Below, piece after piece: positions 24,070-35,700 of a DNA stretch of 64,000 bases (positions are counted from its first letter, which is position 1; the number at the start of each line of letters is the position of its first letter). This DNA is from Pratylenchus scribneri. Its lineage: Eukaryota; Nematoda; Chromadorea; Rhabditida; Pratylenchidae. The notes below the pieces were generated by a model, which was not told the DNA's origin, searched no databases, and saw nothing but the letters and a program-made list of their open reading frames with translations. The translations under genes and the position numbers were made by a program. The stretch is taken from positions 806,001 to 870,000 of the forward strand of contig JAQSEB010000150.1 in NCBI GenBank assembly GCA_030063045.1, given 5' to 3'.

Positions 24070-25345
24070 CAGGGTGGCCGAAAAATCCGTTCCCACTTTT
24101 ATTTTTATTTTATTGATTTTCATTCATTCGTGGGATTATTGAATTATAGTTCATTTTTTAGCCCAAACATTTTCCTATAATGGCTGATAAAAGAAATTCC
24201 GCTATTGCATTATTTAATTCGGGAATGGCGCCTTCAAAGATTGCAACCCAAGTTGGCCTCTCCAAAAGGGGTGTGAGCAAAATCATCAAAAAATTCCGGT
24301 AAAAAAAATTTCAAAGAAAAAGTCCAAATAAATTGTATAGGGAATTTGGCACAATAGAGGACCTCAAAAGAAGCGGAAGACCCAAGTCAGTGAACACACC
24401 CAGAAACCGGAAAATCATCAAAATGCGAGTCAAGCGAAATTCAAGGATCTCAATGAGAAAAGTGGCCCGTGAAACCGGAATTGGAAGAACATCGGTTCGA
24501 TGCATTGCAAAATCTGAACTTGGGATAAAGGCCTACAAGCTCCAAAAAGTTCAATTTCTGAATGATCAAAACAAAAGAATTAGAGTCCAAAGATGTCGAC
24601 TCCTCCTTCAGCGGCACGCAGGTCCTGAGATTCTGTTTTCGGATGAAAAAATCTTCACCATCGAGGTGGCGCATAATCATCAAAATGACAGAATATGGAC
24701 AACAAAACCTCCTCTTTCTGATAAGATTGTTTCCCATTCCCAACATCCCCAACAATTAATGGTTTGGGCCGGAATTTGCTCATCGGGTAAGACTCCGCTG
24801 CTTTTTGTGGATCCGGGGGTCAAAATCAACAAAAACTACTACCTTCAAGAAATTCTCCAGGGGGTTTTAGAACCTTGGGCCAGGACCCATTTCGGGAATA
24901 GGGAATGGATTTTTCAGCAAGACTCTGCCCCCGCCCATAAGGCCCGAGAAGTTCAGGAGTGGTGTCGGGACCATTTGCCTGGGTTCATTTCCACCGAAGA
25001 ATGGCCTCCCTATTCCCCGGATCTGAACCCTATGGATTATTCTGTATGGTCCATTTTGGAGGCCAGGGCCTGTGCTAAACCACATAAAAATTTGGAGTCA
25101 TTACGACAGTCCCTTCTTAGGGAATGGGCGAAAATTCCGGTCCAAGAGCTGCGTGCCATTTGCGAAAATTTCCCCAAACGTTTACGTCTATGTATCAAAG
25201 CCAAGGGTGGCCATTTTGAATCAATTTAATTATTGTTATACCCCTTTCTTTTGTCCATCATTTGATTGTATTTTAATCCATTTATCTTTATTTGTAATAA
25301 AGTTATGATAAAAAACAAGTGGGAACGGACTTTTCGGCCACCCTG
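24070..25345 (+). mobile_element. Complete maT-type (DD37D) Tc1/mariner transposon
   Basis: Terminal inverted repeats of about 30 bp: the left end opens CAGGGTGGCCGAAAAATCCG and the right end (reverse complement) CAGGGTGGCCGAAAAGTCCG, both continuing TTCCCACTT. A TA dinucleotide flanks each end (24068-24069 and 25346-25347), as expected for TA target-site duplication. The 1276-bp element encloses one transposase gene that is intact if a 42-nt intron is removed. Perfectly placed ends and an uninterrupted frame suggest recent activity. Confidence 0.93.
24180..25229 (+). CDS. maT-type transposase (335 aa with 42-nt intron)
   Basis: DDE/D transposase that cuts and rejoins the element at its inverted repeats. 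Exons 24180-24298 and 24341-25229 join to 335 aa, normal for the family. The N-terminal helix-turn-helix is visible (IATQVGLSKRGVSKIIKKF), then a linker with the GRPK-type motif (LKRSGRPKSV) and a second HTH. The catalytic residues are D in ILFSDEKIF, D in WIFQQDSAPAH and D in SPDLNPMDYSVW. I count 37 residues between the second and third, giving DD37D as in the maT clade. Read without splicing, an in-frame TAA follows KKFR. A GT..AG intron of 42 nt (24299-24340) removes it, keeps frame and gives KKFREFGTIEDLKRSGRP, which aligns well with relatives. AATAAA near 25297 may end the transcript. Confidence 0.9.
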
Positions 25346-25347
25346 TA

Positions 25348-28300
25348 TTCAAAAAATAATTTATTAAGTAAATTTGTTGAGCAAATTTATTTCCATTTTT
25401 TATTCATTTATTTATTGTGGTTAGGATCGTTTTAATATTATTGAAAATTTAACGATCAATTTTGTAAAATTTGAATAACTAAATTTCAATGTTTTCCATA
25501 ATCATTAAAAATTTTTGATTTAGTTCATTGAGATGCATCAAATGGTACATAATTTGTTATTTAGTTTTTTATTTTATAACTCTTTAGATGTGAACCGTAA
25601 CCAGACAAATTTTATATCAATCGACGAGTCTCGATGAGCTTTATAATGGATCTAGGATCGAGCTCTAAAAAGTTATTCTCAAAAAACTGATCTTTCGGCA
25701 AAAAAAACTGATCTTTCGGCAAAAAGCACCAATTCATTTTGCAAAAACTGCACCTTTTTAAGAAAAAAATGTTTAAACCTGTCATGAAACCAGTGTTTGG
25801 GCCAAAGAGGAGAATGCCGTAAACATATTTCATTGACAATTCTTCAATGAATTCGGGCGGGAAGACACATAAAGCGAATGCACGGCGAAAATTGGCAAGA
25901 ACTTTTTTCCAGCCCACCAATGCCAATTTGTTAGAAGTCCCTATTAGTGTTGATCAATGAGAAATTTTTTTATGTCTTTAAAATCGATTTCTTTTGCCCT
26001 TTCATTTTTTTGTGTACATATAACTTTTAAATGCTTTATCCTAGATCCCAATATCCTTTTTATAGAACTCATCGAGACGTGTCGATTGATGTATAGTCTG
26101 TCAGAGTTTGGTTCAAAATTAAAATAGTTATAATCAAAAAATCAAAATCGATAAACGGTGTGGTAGCTTGAATTTTGGACAAATTTCAACAATCTATATA
26201 TCAATTGACACGTCTCACTGAGCTCTATAAAATGGTTTAAAATTTGGAAGTCTAGGATAAAACACTAAAGAATTATACTCTAATGATTTATGTATAAAAT
26301 AATCCGATTTTAGAACAAAAGAAACCGATTTAAGGACAAAAAACCGCACCCTTGACCAACTCGGCGTGAAGATTTTCACTTGTTTCGGCCAATCAAATTG
26401 ATTTGGAAATTCACGGATCGATCAAAAATGGCAATGGCATTTGGGCTCAATGACCGCACTGTTGGAAAATCAATAAATAAAACAGCGAAAAAATTAATAG
26501 GTACTTTTCCATTTTGCGCCACCCCTACCAAAATTTATGAAAATCGTGTCATTAAGTTTGTTTGGTGCGGATCACGAATCTGAGCTAATTTTTTGCCTAT
26601 CACGTTTGAGAGCTACGTGAAATTTAAAGCTGAAAAAGTAAAGGGTCCCTTTTGGGTGGAAATTCGAAAAAATAAAAAAAAGTCACAAAACTTTTTGGTC
26701 AAATTAGGGTTTATTTGTGCTCTCCTTGATAAGCTGATCATGAATCTATCTTTCGCATAAAACTCAAAATTTAAAAGTTATAAAAACATTTTTATTCCAT
26801 ATAAAATGCTAATAAGATTTCGGCTTAGGATTAAGGCTTAGTTAAGATTTTTGACTTAGTGCTCGTGACAAATAGATCTTAAATAAGTCCAAAGTATTGC
26901 TTGAGCTTAATTTCAGGCTAAGATTCGTGATTGGCTCAAAAATAACCCCAAGGACACTTTTTTTATAAATTTTGATTGGCAGTTGGTGCAAAACAGAAGT
27001 ATCGATTAATAAAACCTTTTGTTGTGATGAATTTATTGTGATTCCTTCCATGTTCTTGCCGATCAATTTGAACGGGTATGTCGTTGGTTTTTGTTGCTGG
27101 TCACTCTGGGTGCCGCATCTCATTTAATTGAACTCAAACACCAATTCTTGGTCCTTGCTACAGCATTTTGCCAATTCTTGTCAAAAATTCACGAGCCATT
27201 TCGTCTGGGTGGTTTGGTTCCGATGTATTTGTTCTGATTGTATTATTTATTATTTCAATAATTAATTCAAAAACTCAGAGTTTTATTTCTTGAAATCGAG
27301 GGATAAATTGATGAATGTAATTATCGGATGGCCTCGTTTGAAGAAAATTGTTGTGCCTTAAGATTTATTCTTTTGGTTTAATTTTCTAATTAAATTGTAA
27401 ACCATGTATTTCCTGCTCCAAGAAGACGATGGTCCAATGTTGTTTCGGAAGTTTGACTCCAACATGGTTGGCCAATGAGAAAACATAATGATGGACGGAT
27501 GTTTGGAAGCGGACATAATTGGTCTAGGTGGCATCCAAATCCCGTTGATTGGCATATACTTTGTTTGTAACTGAAGAATTTGTCGTTGGGAATTTGCAAA
27601 TATTTAGTTTAATTGCTGATGCAATTTTTAAAATTTATTTTACTAATAAATTTATTAAAATGAGACGATTATTAAATTTCATTTATTATATTAGGGTCCT
27701 GATTCTGTTATAACTCATAATCATATAGAATTAGAGAATAAATTTTACTATATTAGAAAGTCCTCTCTAATAGAATATAGAAGGGGAAGAATGGTAAATG
27801 AAAAATAGATTTTGAACAGAGAAGAATGACTCATTTTTTATGGATTGATGGACGACAGAACAAAATACTAAAATGTGGAGATGAGTAAAATTCAAAATTC
27901 ATCAAAAATGATAGGTACGTTGCTCAGTCTGGATTAATTGCCTGATTTTTCGGGTTTGGGAAGGTAAGTAGCAGACAAAATGAATGTGGAGATGAGCAAA
28001 AAATGCAAATATATTCACCAAAAATGGGGACGAATACTTCGCCGAATGAATTTGTTTTCTCTTGGTAAGTGTTACCCTGAGCAATTTTTTGCTTAAAAGA
28101 AAGAGAAAAAGTGGACACTAATAATGAAAGTTGGGTATTGGCGCTTGGCGATGATGAATGATGAGAAATTGCCCTAGGGCAATTTTTTCCTGTCCATTTT
28201 TACAGATAAAGGAATCTAAATTGGAAGAGGACATTGGAAAGGAAGTTGCCCGAGGCAAATCTGTAACTCAATTTTTTGCTTTTTACAATAAAAGACAAAA

Positions 28301-29797
28301 TGGAAATGGGCGGATAAATATGAGTGCATGAACTATTCCATTTAGCGCCATTTTATAAAAACTCAACAAGAATTGAACCAATTTTTTTTAAATTTTACTT
28401 TAAAATTAAAGATTATTTATATTGGTTTAGAATTGATGAAGTTAGACCGAAAAATATTTAATCTTGATTAGCAAAAATTTCAAAGATTCTTTGGCACAAA
28501 TTTTTCAATTCTGATAAATTTAATAAAATTATTGTTAATGGGTAGCAAAAATTCAGCTCTTTAATTTGCTAACAAAATCGTTGAAATTAGTCCAATTCTA
28601 ACTGAGTTTATTATAAATCGCTGCAAGTTCTTGCTTGTTGGAATGGATTGTTCTTTTTGGAGAAATTATCCGGAAATTTTTTTCTAAAGAGTGGTGAAAA
28701 AATGAAAATTGGAAAGCAAAAAATAAAGGGAGAATTGGCGATGATGGATTGGGAATTGCTCGAGAGGAAAATTTTCTGCGTTCATTACATGAATGAAAAA
28801 TGGAACGGGATTTAGAATGAAAATTGCCCGGGGCAAATTTCACTCTCTGTTTTTTTAAAGAAAATAAAGGGACAAAAAATGGAAGAGAAAATTATTATAA
28901 GAATGAATGTTGTCGATGTCGAGGCAAATTGCTATGTATTTTTAGAGAAAGACATTTATAATTGAAATGAGCAATAGGATGGATTTCAATTAGACATAGG
29001 AAAAAAATGAGCGGGATAGAATAATTTTAAATTATAGTGTTTTTAACTCATTCATTAAAAAAATTAAGAATAACTATTAAAATTTTGATTGAAAATAAAT
29101 GACAGGTGAATTAATGGCCAATGGTCACCAAAAGAATATCCAAATTATCCTTAATATTAGCATCATTTGAAACTTAGCTAATGCTAAAATTTACTTCATA
29201 ATCTGTTTGATTATATTGAAAATTACACATTGATAAAAATAAGAATTAGTTAAAATTTATAAAGTGTCAAAACATTAAAATTTAATGGACAGATCAATAA
29301 ATAAAATGGAAATATTTAATTTGTCAAAATAATATTATTTTATTTAGGGTTCGATGAAATGAATTTGCTAAATAGAAGCAGAATAGAATTGCAGATTTTA
29401 CTTTAAGTAAAAATTATTTAGAAATGTTTCTGGTATAAGATGATTGTTAAAATAATTAGGCAATACAAATAAAATGAATGAATTAAAGTAAAATCATAAT
29501 TAATCAAAGTTTATTTATATTTTCATTAATTAATATTTCAATTCAAATAAAATTTGCTAACTGAAATATTCATTTCGTTTTTTAGCCATCATTTCAAAAT
29601 TCTCTTATTAAAAAAACACATTTGAATTTCTTGAATTTCCATTCTTCTTTGCCAAAATTCATACGGAATGAAACATAAGCATGAAATATAGTAATAGCAG
29701 GAAAAAGCTGAAGGGTGGCAAATTTTAATGGCAATACGGCCTTTCCTAAATTTAATTATATATTTTTGTGTACATTTTTTTTTATTCAAAAATATTT
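25348..29797. other. 4.4 kb without a supportable gene
   Basis: AT-rich spacer. It contains copies of the dispersed ATCGA/GAGCTC motif near 25618-25645, 26065-26090 and 26190-26225, surrounded by phrases such as AAAACTGATCTTTCGGCAAA (tandem at 25687-25735), and repeat fragments at 28140-28860 related to 21600-21860. The frames at 26842-27123 and 27358-27599 (minus strand) are open but match nothing I recognise and lack convincing splice continuation. Confidence 0.5.
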
Positions 29798-30589
29798 TTA
29801 AATTATTTTACCCAGTAAATCTCCATTACAAGTGACAAAAATATAAATTTTCTCATTTGAATGTCGGATTATGCCAATTCCAACAAAATCTCCTTGCTTG
29901 AAATATTCATTGGCATTTTTTAATATTTTCTTGAATCGATTAATTAACATTAAATATTTATGCATCCCAATTCCAATTGAATTATTTATCAGTCCAAGAG
30001 GGTTGCTTTCCAATGGTAAATGTTGGTCACAAAATCCAATCCAAAAGGTGCCATCCCTGATAAATTGATCAATGATCATATAATGAATTTATATAAAAAA
30101 TTAATAAAATACAAGTTCAGAATTTCCATTTCAAAATAATAAGTAATTATCGAGTTATTTGATGTCAAATTTAATTGTGGAATTGGCAAAATAGTTCGAA
30201 CGCAATTGTATCCTAAAAATAATATCATTATCATTAATTTAAAAACTAAAATATGTTTTTATTTTTTATTCTAATTTACTTCATTTTATTATTACCATTT
30301 GAGCCAATATGCTTCAATACTAATCCATCATAAATTTTCAATTTTGGCCCACAATCTTTCTCATTCAATTTGTTGTTCCTCAAAGCCTGAAAAATTCATT
30401 ATTATTTTTATTTCATTAATATTTCACTTCTTTAATGGCATTTATCATTTTTTGAATATTTCTTGCCAAAAGGCCATGTGGCATTTTGGTCAGAAGTCCA
30501 AAAGCATTTTCTAATGGCATTGAGGCAAACAATTCGTTCATCAATTCTATTGGCAATCCATAATGATGAATGAACTTTTTTTGATTCAT
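29798..30589 (-). CDS. SPRY-domain protein (203 aa)
   Basis: Exons on the minus strand, 5' to 3': 30589-30428, 30386-30296, 30212-30113, 30056-29798; phases agree and give 203 aa. Residues 1-54 hold a helical segment (LPIELMNELFASMPLENAFG) that looks weakly like an F-box. From about residue 85 to the end is an SPRY-like fold: NCVRTILPIPQL, a strand YYFEMEIL, then GTFWIGFCDQHLPL, and the diagnostic end FKQGDFVGIGII..IYIFVTCNGDLLGK. SPRY domains bind partner proteins. They are expanded in plant-parasitic nematodes, where secreted members are effectors, but this one has no signal peptide, so an intracellular role is likelier. A broken inverted copy lies at 31535-31980. Confidence 0.75.
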
Positions 30590-31534
30590 TTTTCAGGACA
30601 AATATTTGTGAATTTATTTTTTAAATAATTTATCTGTGAGAATTCTGATTTATAATTTTAATTTTGACCACAAATTTACATTTTAAACTATTAAATTATA
30701 GATAATGTAAAAACATAATTTTTTTGTAATAATAAACTAAAATAATAATTAGAAATAAAATAAAAGAAATTCGACTTTTTAATAGCTAATCTTTTCAAAT
30801 GGAGCAAAATGTTCATTGGGGCAATTATTGGATGGGAAATATTCAAATGGGATTTACCATAATGAAATCATTTTAAGGGTGGAAATTTTTGAATAAAAAT
30901 TAAGACGTCAAATGCCAATCTCAGATTAGAAAGAAAAAAATTATTTTTTGGAAAAAGCAAATATTTGAATATTTCATCTTTATCAAAGTTAAATAATGAA
31001 AATGTGGAATTTTGATGGAGCATGGAAGACTGAATTTTTTTTCTTTACTTAACTTTTTTATATTATATTATCAATGCCGATTTTCCTTAAAAAACTAATT
31101 TTCCCTCCATCTATTTCTCATATTGCCCCCAACAATGTGAGATTAATTCAATTCAGAAAAGACAATATTCTGAATGATTTTTTTGATTGGCACTAGGAAA
31201 TTTCCATTAGACAAACAATTTTCGAATTTTTCTTTTATCGGCAAAATTCAATCACGGAATTGAAAGAATTTTATTTTTAATATACTGCTGCTGTTTTATG
31301 GGAATTAGGAATAAAAAGCGAAATTTTATAAAATAAATAGTTGATTTTTCATTCAATCGAATTCATTGAGTTTATTAATTTGATGTACCAAAATTGTATA
31401 AATTAAAAACAAATATCACATAAATATTCTAATAATTGAATAAAAATTTCATATATATAATTACTAATTACAATTTTAATTGCAATTTTTGGATTAAACA
31501 TTAAATAATAATTTCACAAAAATCTGTCCTTAAA
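30590..31534. other. Intergenic spacer between the SPRY gene and its inverted relic
   Basis: AT-rich DNA forming the divergent upstream region of both gene copies. No RNA gene, repeat end or extra coding exon is apparent. Confidence 0.45.
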
Positions 31535-31980
31535 ATGAGTCACCAAAATAGCATTCAACGCCGAGAAATGCCTTCCAAATTATTGAACGAATTATTTGCC
31601 TCAGTGCGATTGGAAAATACATTTAATCTTTTGGCCAAAATGCCAAATGGCCTTTTGGCAAGAAATGTACAAAAAATGATAAACGGCATCAAAGAGGTTA
31701 AATGTTTATTGAAAATTAAAATAATTAATATTTCCAGGCACTGAAGAATAACAAATTGAATGAGAAGGATTCTGGATCAAAATTGATCATTTCTATGGAT
31801 GGACTTCGAAGTTGAAGCATTCTAGTCCATACGGTAAAAATTAAATTAAACCCAGGAAATTAAATATCTTATTATATTTTTTATGAGTGAATTCCGTTCG
31901 TGCCCTTTTGCCTATCCCATTAATCAATTTGAATAAACATGCACCTGCCATTAAGGACAAGGATTCGGAAAATGTAGGCG
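31535..31980 (+). pseudogene. Truncated inverted copy of the SPRY gene
   Basis: Exon 1 (31535-31696) reads MSHQNSIQRREMPSKLLNEL and continues with FASVRLENTFNLLAKMPNGL, clearly paralogous to the N-terminus of the gene at 29798-30589. After a phase-matched intron (acceptor TTTCCAG at 31737) exon 2 begins ALKNNKLNEKDSGSKLIIS but hits TGA at about 31815. Further on, 31888-31960 still resembles the next exon (reads like VRALLPIPLINLN), but the main SPRY core is not present downstream. The copy is broken by the early stop and truncated. It might make a short SPRY-less protein but is more likely a relic. Confidence 0.65.
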
Positions 31981-32739
31981 AAATTTTGTGTCTTCTTTCA
32001 CACATGGGTTTAATTTGTTTTTTTATTAAAATAATTTCATGGTTTATAAAAGTTTGAATAGACTTGATAAGTCAAAAAAAATTTTGGTCCTTCGACAAAT
32101 TTTGAGGCACATACAATTCAACATGAACCAATAATACATTTAATAGCCAAATTTTTTGTTCATTATTCAATGATTGATTTGCAAAATTAAAATTTTGGGA
32201 GTAAAATTTAATAAAAGTAAATATAATTATTTAATCTTTTCGGCCATAACATAACGTAAATTTTTTTAGAAAAATAAATATATTCCATTGAAAAATCAAT
32301 ATTAAGTAAATTGTTTAACATATTTTTTGACTTAAAACTTTTCAAATTTAATTTTATTTTAAAATCTGTCAGACACAAAATATGAACATCCGAATTTTAC
32401 TCAACAATATTTTTGTTAAGAATTTCAAAAGTAATATAAGCAATAGGCATGAAATTTGACGCATAATATGGATTTGAAATAATGATCTTGAAAGAATGAA
32501 AGTTTTATCCAATAAAAATATTGATATTTATAAATCGAAGGAAAATGTTTTAAAAATGAAAGGAAAATGTTTAAAAAATGTGGCTTACAATTGGATATTG
32601 GCAATCCCAAAAAGAATAATTTCCAAATGTTTTTGTGAATTAATATAATTCTGCTAGTTAAATATATTTAATCATTATAATTGTTGGCATCCCATATTGA
32701 AAAAAATAATATTCATTCAATTTATTCCGTTGTTTTTCC
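31981..32739. other. Spacer downstream of the CCCH/RS gene
   Basis: AT-rich sequence containing the 3' flank of the minus-strand gene ending at 32740. No additional gene is supported. Confidence 0.45.
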
Positions 32740-35700
32740 TCAATGCCTTGATCGACTTCGGCTCCTTTCCCGTCTTGACGTGGTTGGTGCTTCATTGTTA
32801 TTGACGGCCGATGAGGCATTTACATCATTTCTTGAAGGAATTGTCAACGGAGGAACTCCCTGAGAAAGACTGCTGAAATTTAATGGAAAATTATTTATTA
32901 TTTATTAAATATTAAATTTGGTTCTTTTTTTTTATCGTATATTAATTAAAATCTTAATTCTTGAATAGATAAACATATTTTTGATTTTGTAAAGGGAAAA
33001 ATTATTAAAAATCCAAAAATCGACTGCCTGAATTTTGTGCATTGGCCAATTTAATTTTTTAAATTAATAAAAATTTTTTGATGTAAAAATGATTGATGAC
33101 AAATTTAATAGGCCAGAAAGTCATGGTCATAAAATGAAAATGTTTGATTTTGACCTATTTTACCACTTCTTATGGCCAATATTTTTTTCAAATTTCCCTT
33201 AAATCCATTCGTACTTTCTCTAATCAATTCAACCCAATTATGGCTATAAAAATGAAGAAAATTCGCCTATATATATAATGTTCAAAATTCGAGAGCCTAA
33301 ATTTCAATTCACTTAGAAAAAATTGAATTTTTGATGTAAAAATTAATAAAAATTAAATAAATTTTATGGTTGAATTTAAATGAATTGAATTTAAAAATTC
33401 GCCCCACCTGTCCATCAACTGCTGATGCGTCAATGCTTTCACTGCATTTTGATATCCGCGTGTGGGTTCAGCATCGCCATGACTGTATCGGCAATTTTGG
33501 TTCCAACCACACCAGCCATTCAGCACAAAATGTGGACAATCTTCGACAACTTAAAAAGAAATTGAATGAATTTTTGCAATTTATTTGGGGCAAATTAAAA
33601 ATGATTTTCTTAGATATTTTTGAATGCTAAACATGAATATGTAAATTTAGTCCAGCCATATTTGGATCATTTACAAGTATTTGCATGATTAGGGTTGGTC
33701 AAAGGTTTGAGTAAATCGATCCAATACAAAACCAAAATTGGGAATTTTGGATAAAATAAACCGAAAATAGGAGAAAACAGAAACCGAAAACCGACATTTT
33801 TTTACGAAAAACGAAAACCAAATTATGCCAAAATCCCGGTCTAAAACCGACTCAGAACAACCCATAAATATTTTCAATGGGTTAACTAATATTGGAATAA
33901 ATATGTATTGGAAAAAAATGTAGATTAATTAAAACATATTCATATTTAGTAAACCCCAAATTATCTCTTTGCATTTTGAATTAAAATTAAATGGAAAAAA
34001 ATTTGAAAATTTCGATATAATTAAATTGAGAATAAATTTTTTAACATAATTGAAAGAAACTTACATGGGCGCAATTCTGGCTTAGTGGATGATTTATGGC
34101 CAACAGGAAGAACCATTCTATGCTGATAAGAGCCCAGATTTGGCTGCCGGCGAACAAATTCATCATGTTGTGGAGGCAATTCATGGCCATATTTTTTATT
34201 TGCATCCGAATTTCGAGGTTTGTCGCTTTGTTGCTCATCATCATCCGAAAGCTCAATAATGATTTGAGTCCGGGTTCGGCTGCGACTACGGCTCCTTCGG
34301 TCACTGGAAAATTACGAATAAAATTTAAATTAATAAAATTTACTAAAGTGAATTTTTTGTAATAAAAATCAGTCTTTTAAGGCTTAATTCCTTTCCAATT
34401 CTATAGTCTAAATCGAATCCTCTAATTGAACTCTTCATTACGTCGGAATTTTGGCATAAAATATCGTATCAATTTTTTGTTTTTTTGGTTCAAAAATCCT
34501 TTATAAAATATATCTAAAAATAAAAATGGCACTTGAATATAAAACTTGCCTCTCTATTGGTTTAATATGTCGAATCGATACGCGGGAGCGGGATCGAGAT
34601 CGATGTGTGCGAATTGGCGAAATTGACTCATCCGACTGAGAACGACGACGCAGGCTCCTTCGAGCGCTGAAATAAAAAATTTATGAATTATAATAAAGAA
34701 ATTTAAATATTTCCTAAAAAATTAATTTATATTACTAAATGTGCAATTTTTGTCATAAAAATCCGTCTTTTTTAAAGTTAAATTATTGCATAATTTCCAA
34801 TTCCAAATGATCTAAATAGTATAAATCTAACCCATTAATGAGCTTAAATTTAAACTCTACATTTGACAAAAATTATTTGAGCATAAAATAAAGTATTCAA
34901 AATTATTTTTTTAAAAATATATTTGAAATTAATTATTGATTTTTATAAAAAAAACTTGCCTCTCTGTCGGTTGATGTTGTCGAATGGATATGCGTGAATG
35001 TGAACGGGATCGACGATTGTGTACCGGTGAAATTGACTCAGACCGCGAACGATGACGATGTACTGATGAATGGCGATGCGAAGACCTTCTTCTGGGTGGA
35101 GGTGACCGGCGGGAATGATGAGAACGACTGCTGGAACGATGACGGCGATGTTCCCTTTTTCGTGGAGACGTTGCTGAACTGCTACTGGCCAAAATCACTG
35201 AGGGCTGAGGACTGAAAAATAAAAATTAAGTTCATTAATTATAGGTTTTAATTGTAAAAATTGCCTCATTTCTGCTTCCAACAATTGTTGAGATAGAGCA
35301 ATTCGTTGATGTGGCAACGGTGGAGGTGGATGACTGAAAAATTATAATTTGATTTTATAAAATTATTTTATTTGGTTTTAATTCATATTGGTTTAAATAA
35401 TTTTATAATTTATTTGATTTGCTTTTAACTTTTAATTCATTAAATTATAGGTTTTAATTTCCAAAATTACCTAATTTCCGTCTCTTGAGGCAAAGAAATT
35501 TGTGGTGGCTGAGGTCGTGGAGGACTGAATGATGTCCAAAATTTGTTCATCTCTCCCTCCAGCAATTGTTGAGAAGACAGGGAAATTTTTGGCGGCACTG
35601 GTGGCGGAGGAGGAATTAAACCTGCAGGCGCTGGAGGCAGTTTTGGAGATGTTGGCTGAATGGTCGATTTTGTTGAAATTGACATCAATTCATTGAAGAC

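Noticed and set aside
24300..24302. Premature stop making the maT transposase a pseudogene
   Set aside because: A 42-nt in-frame GT..AG intron covers it, and removal gives the expected family sequence. A shorter 18-nt GT..AG option was dismissed as too short.
26842..27123. 93-aa minus-strand frame
   Set aside because: Open, with plausible composition, but no recognised motif, no phase-matched neighbouring exon and no homologous copy in the window.
27358..27599. Overlapping minus-strand frames of 65 and 69 aa
   Set aside because: Two frames of the same DNA, neither with features of a known protein.
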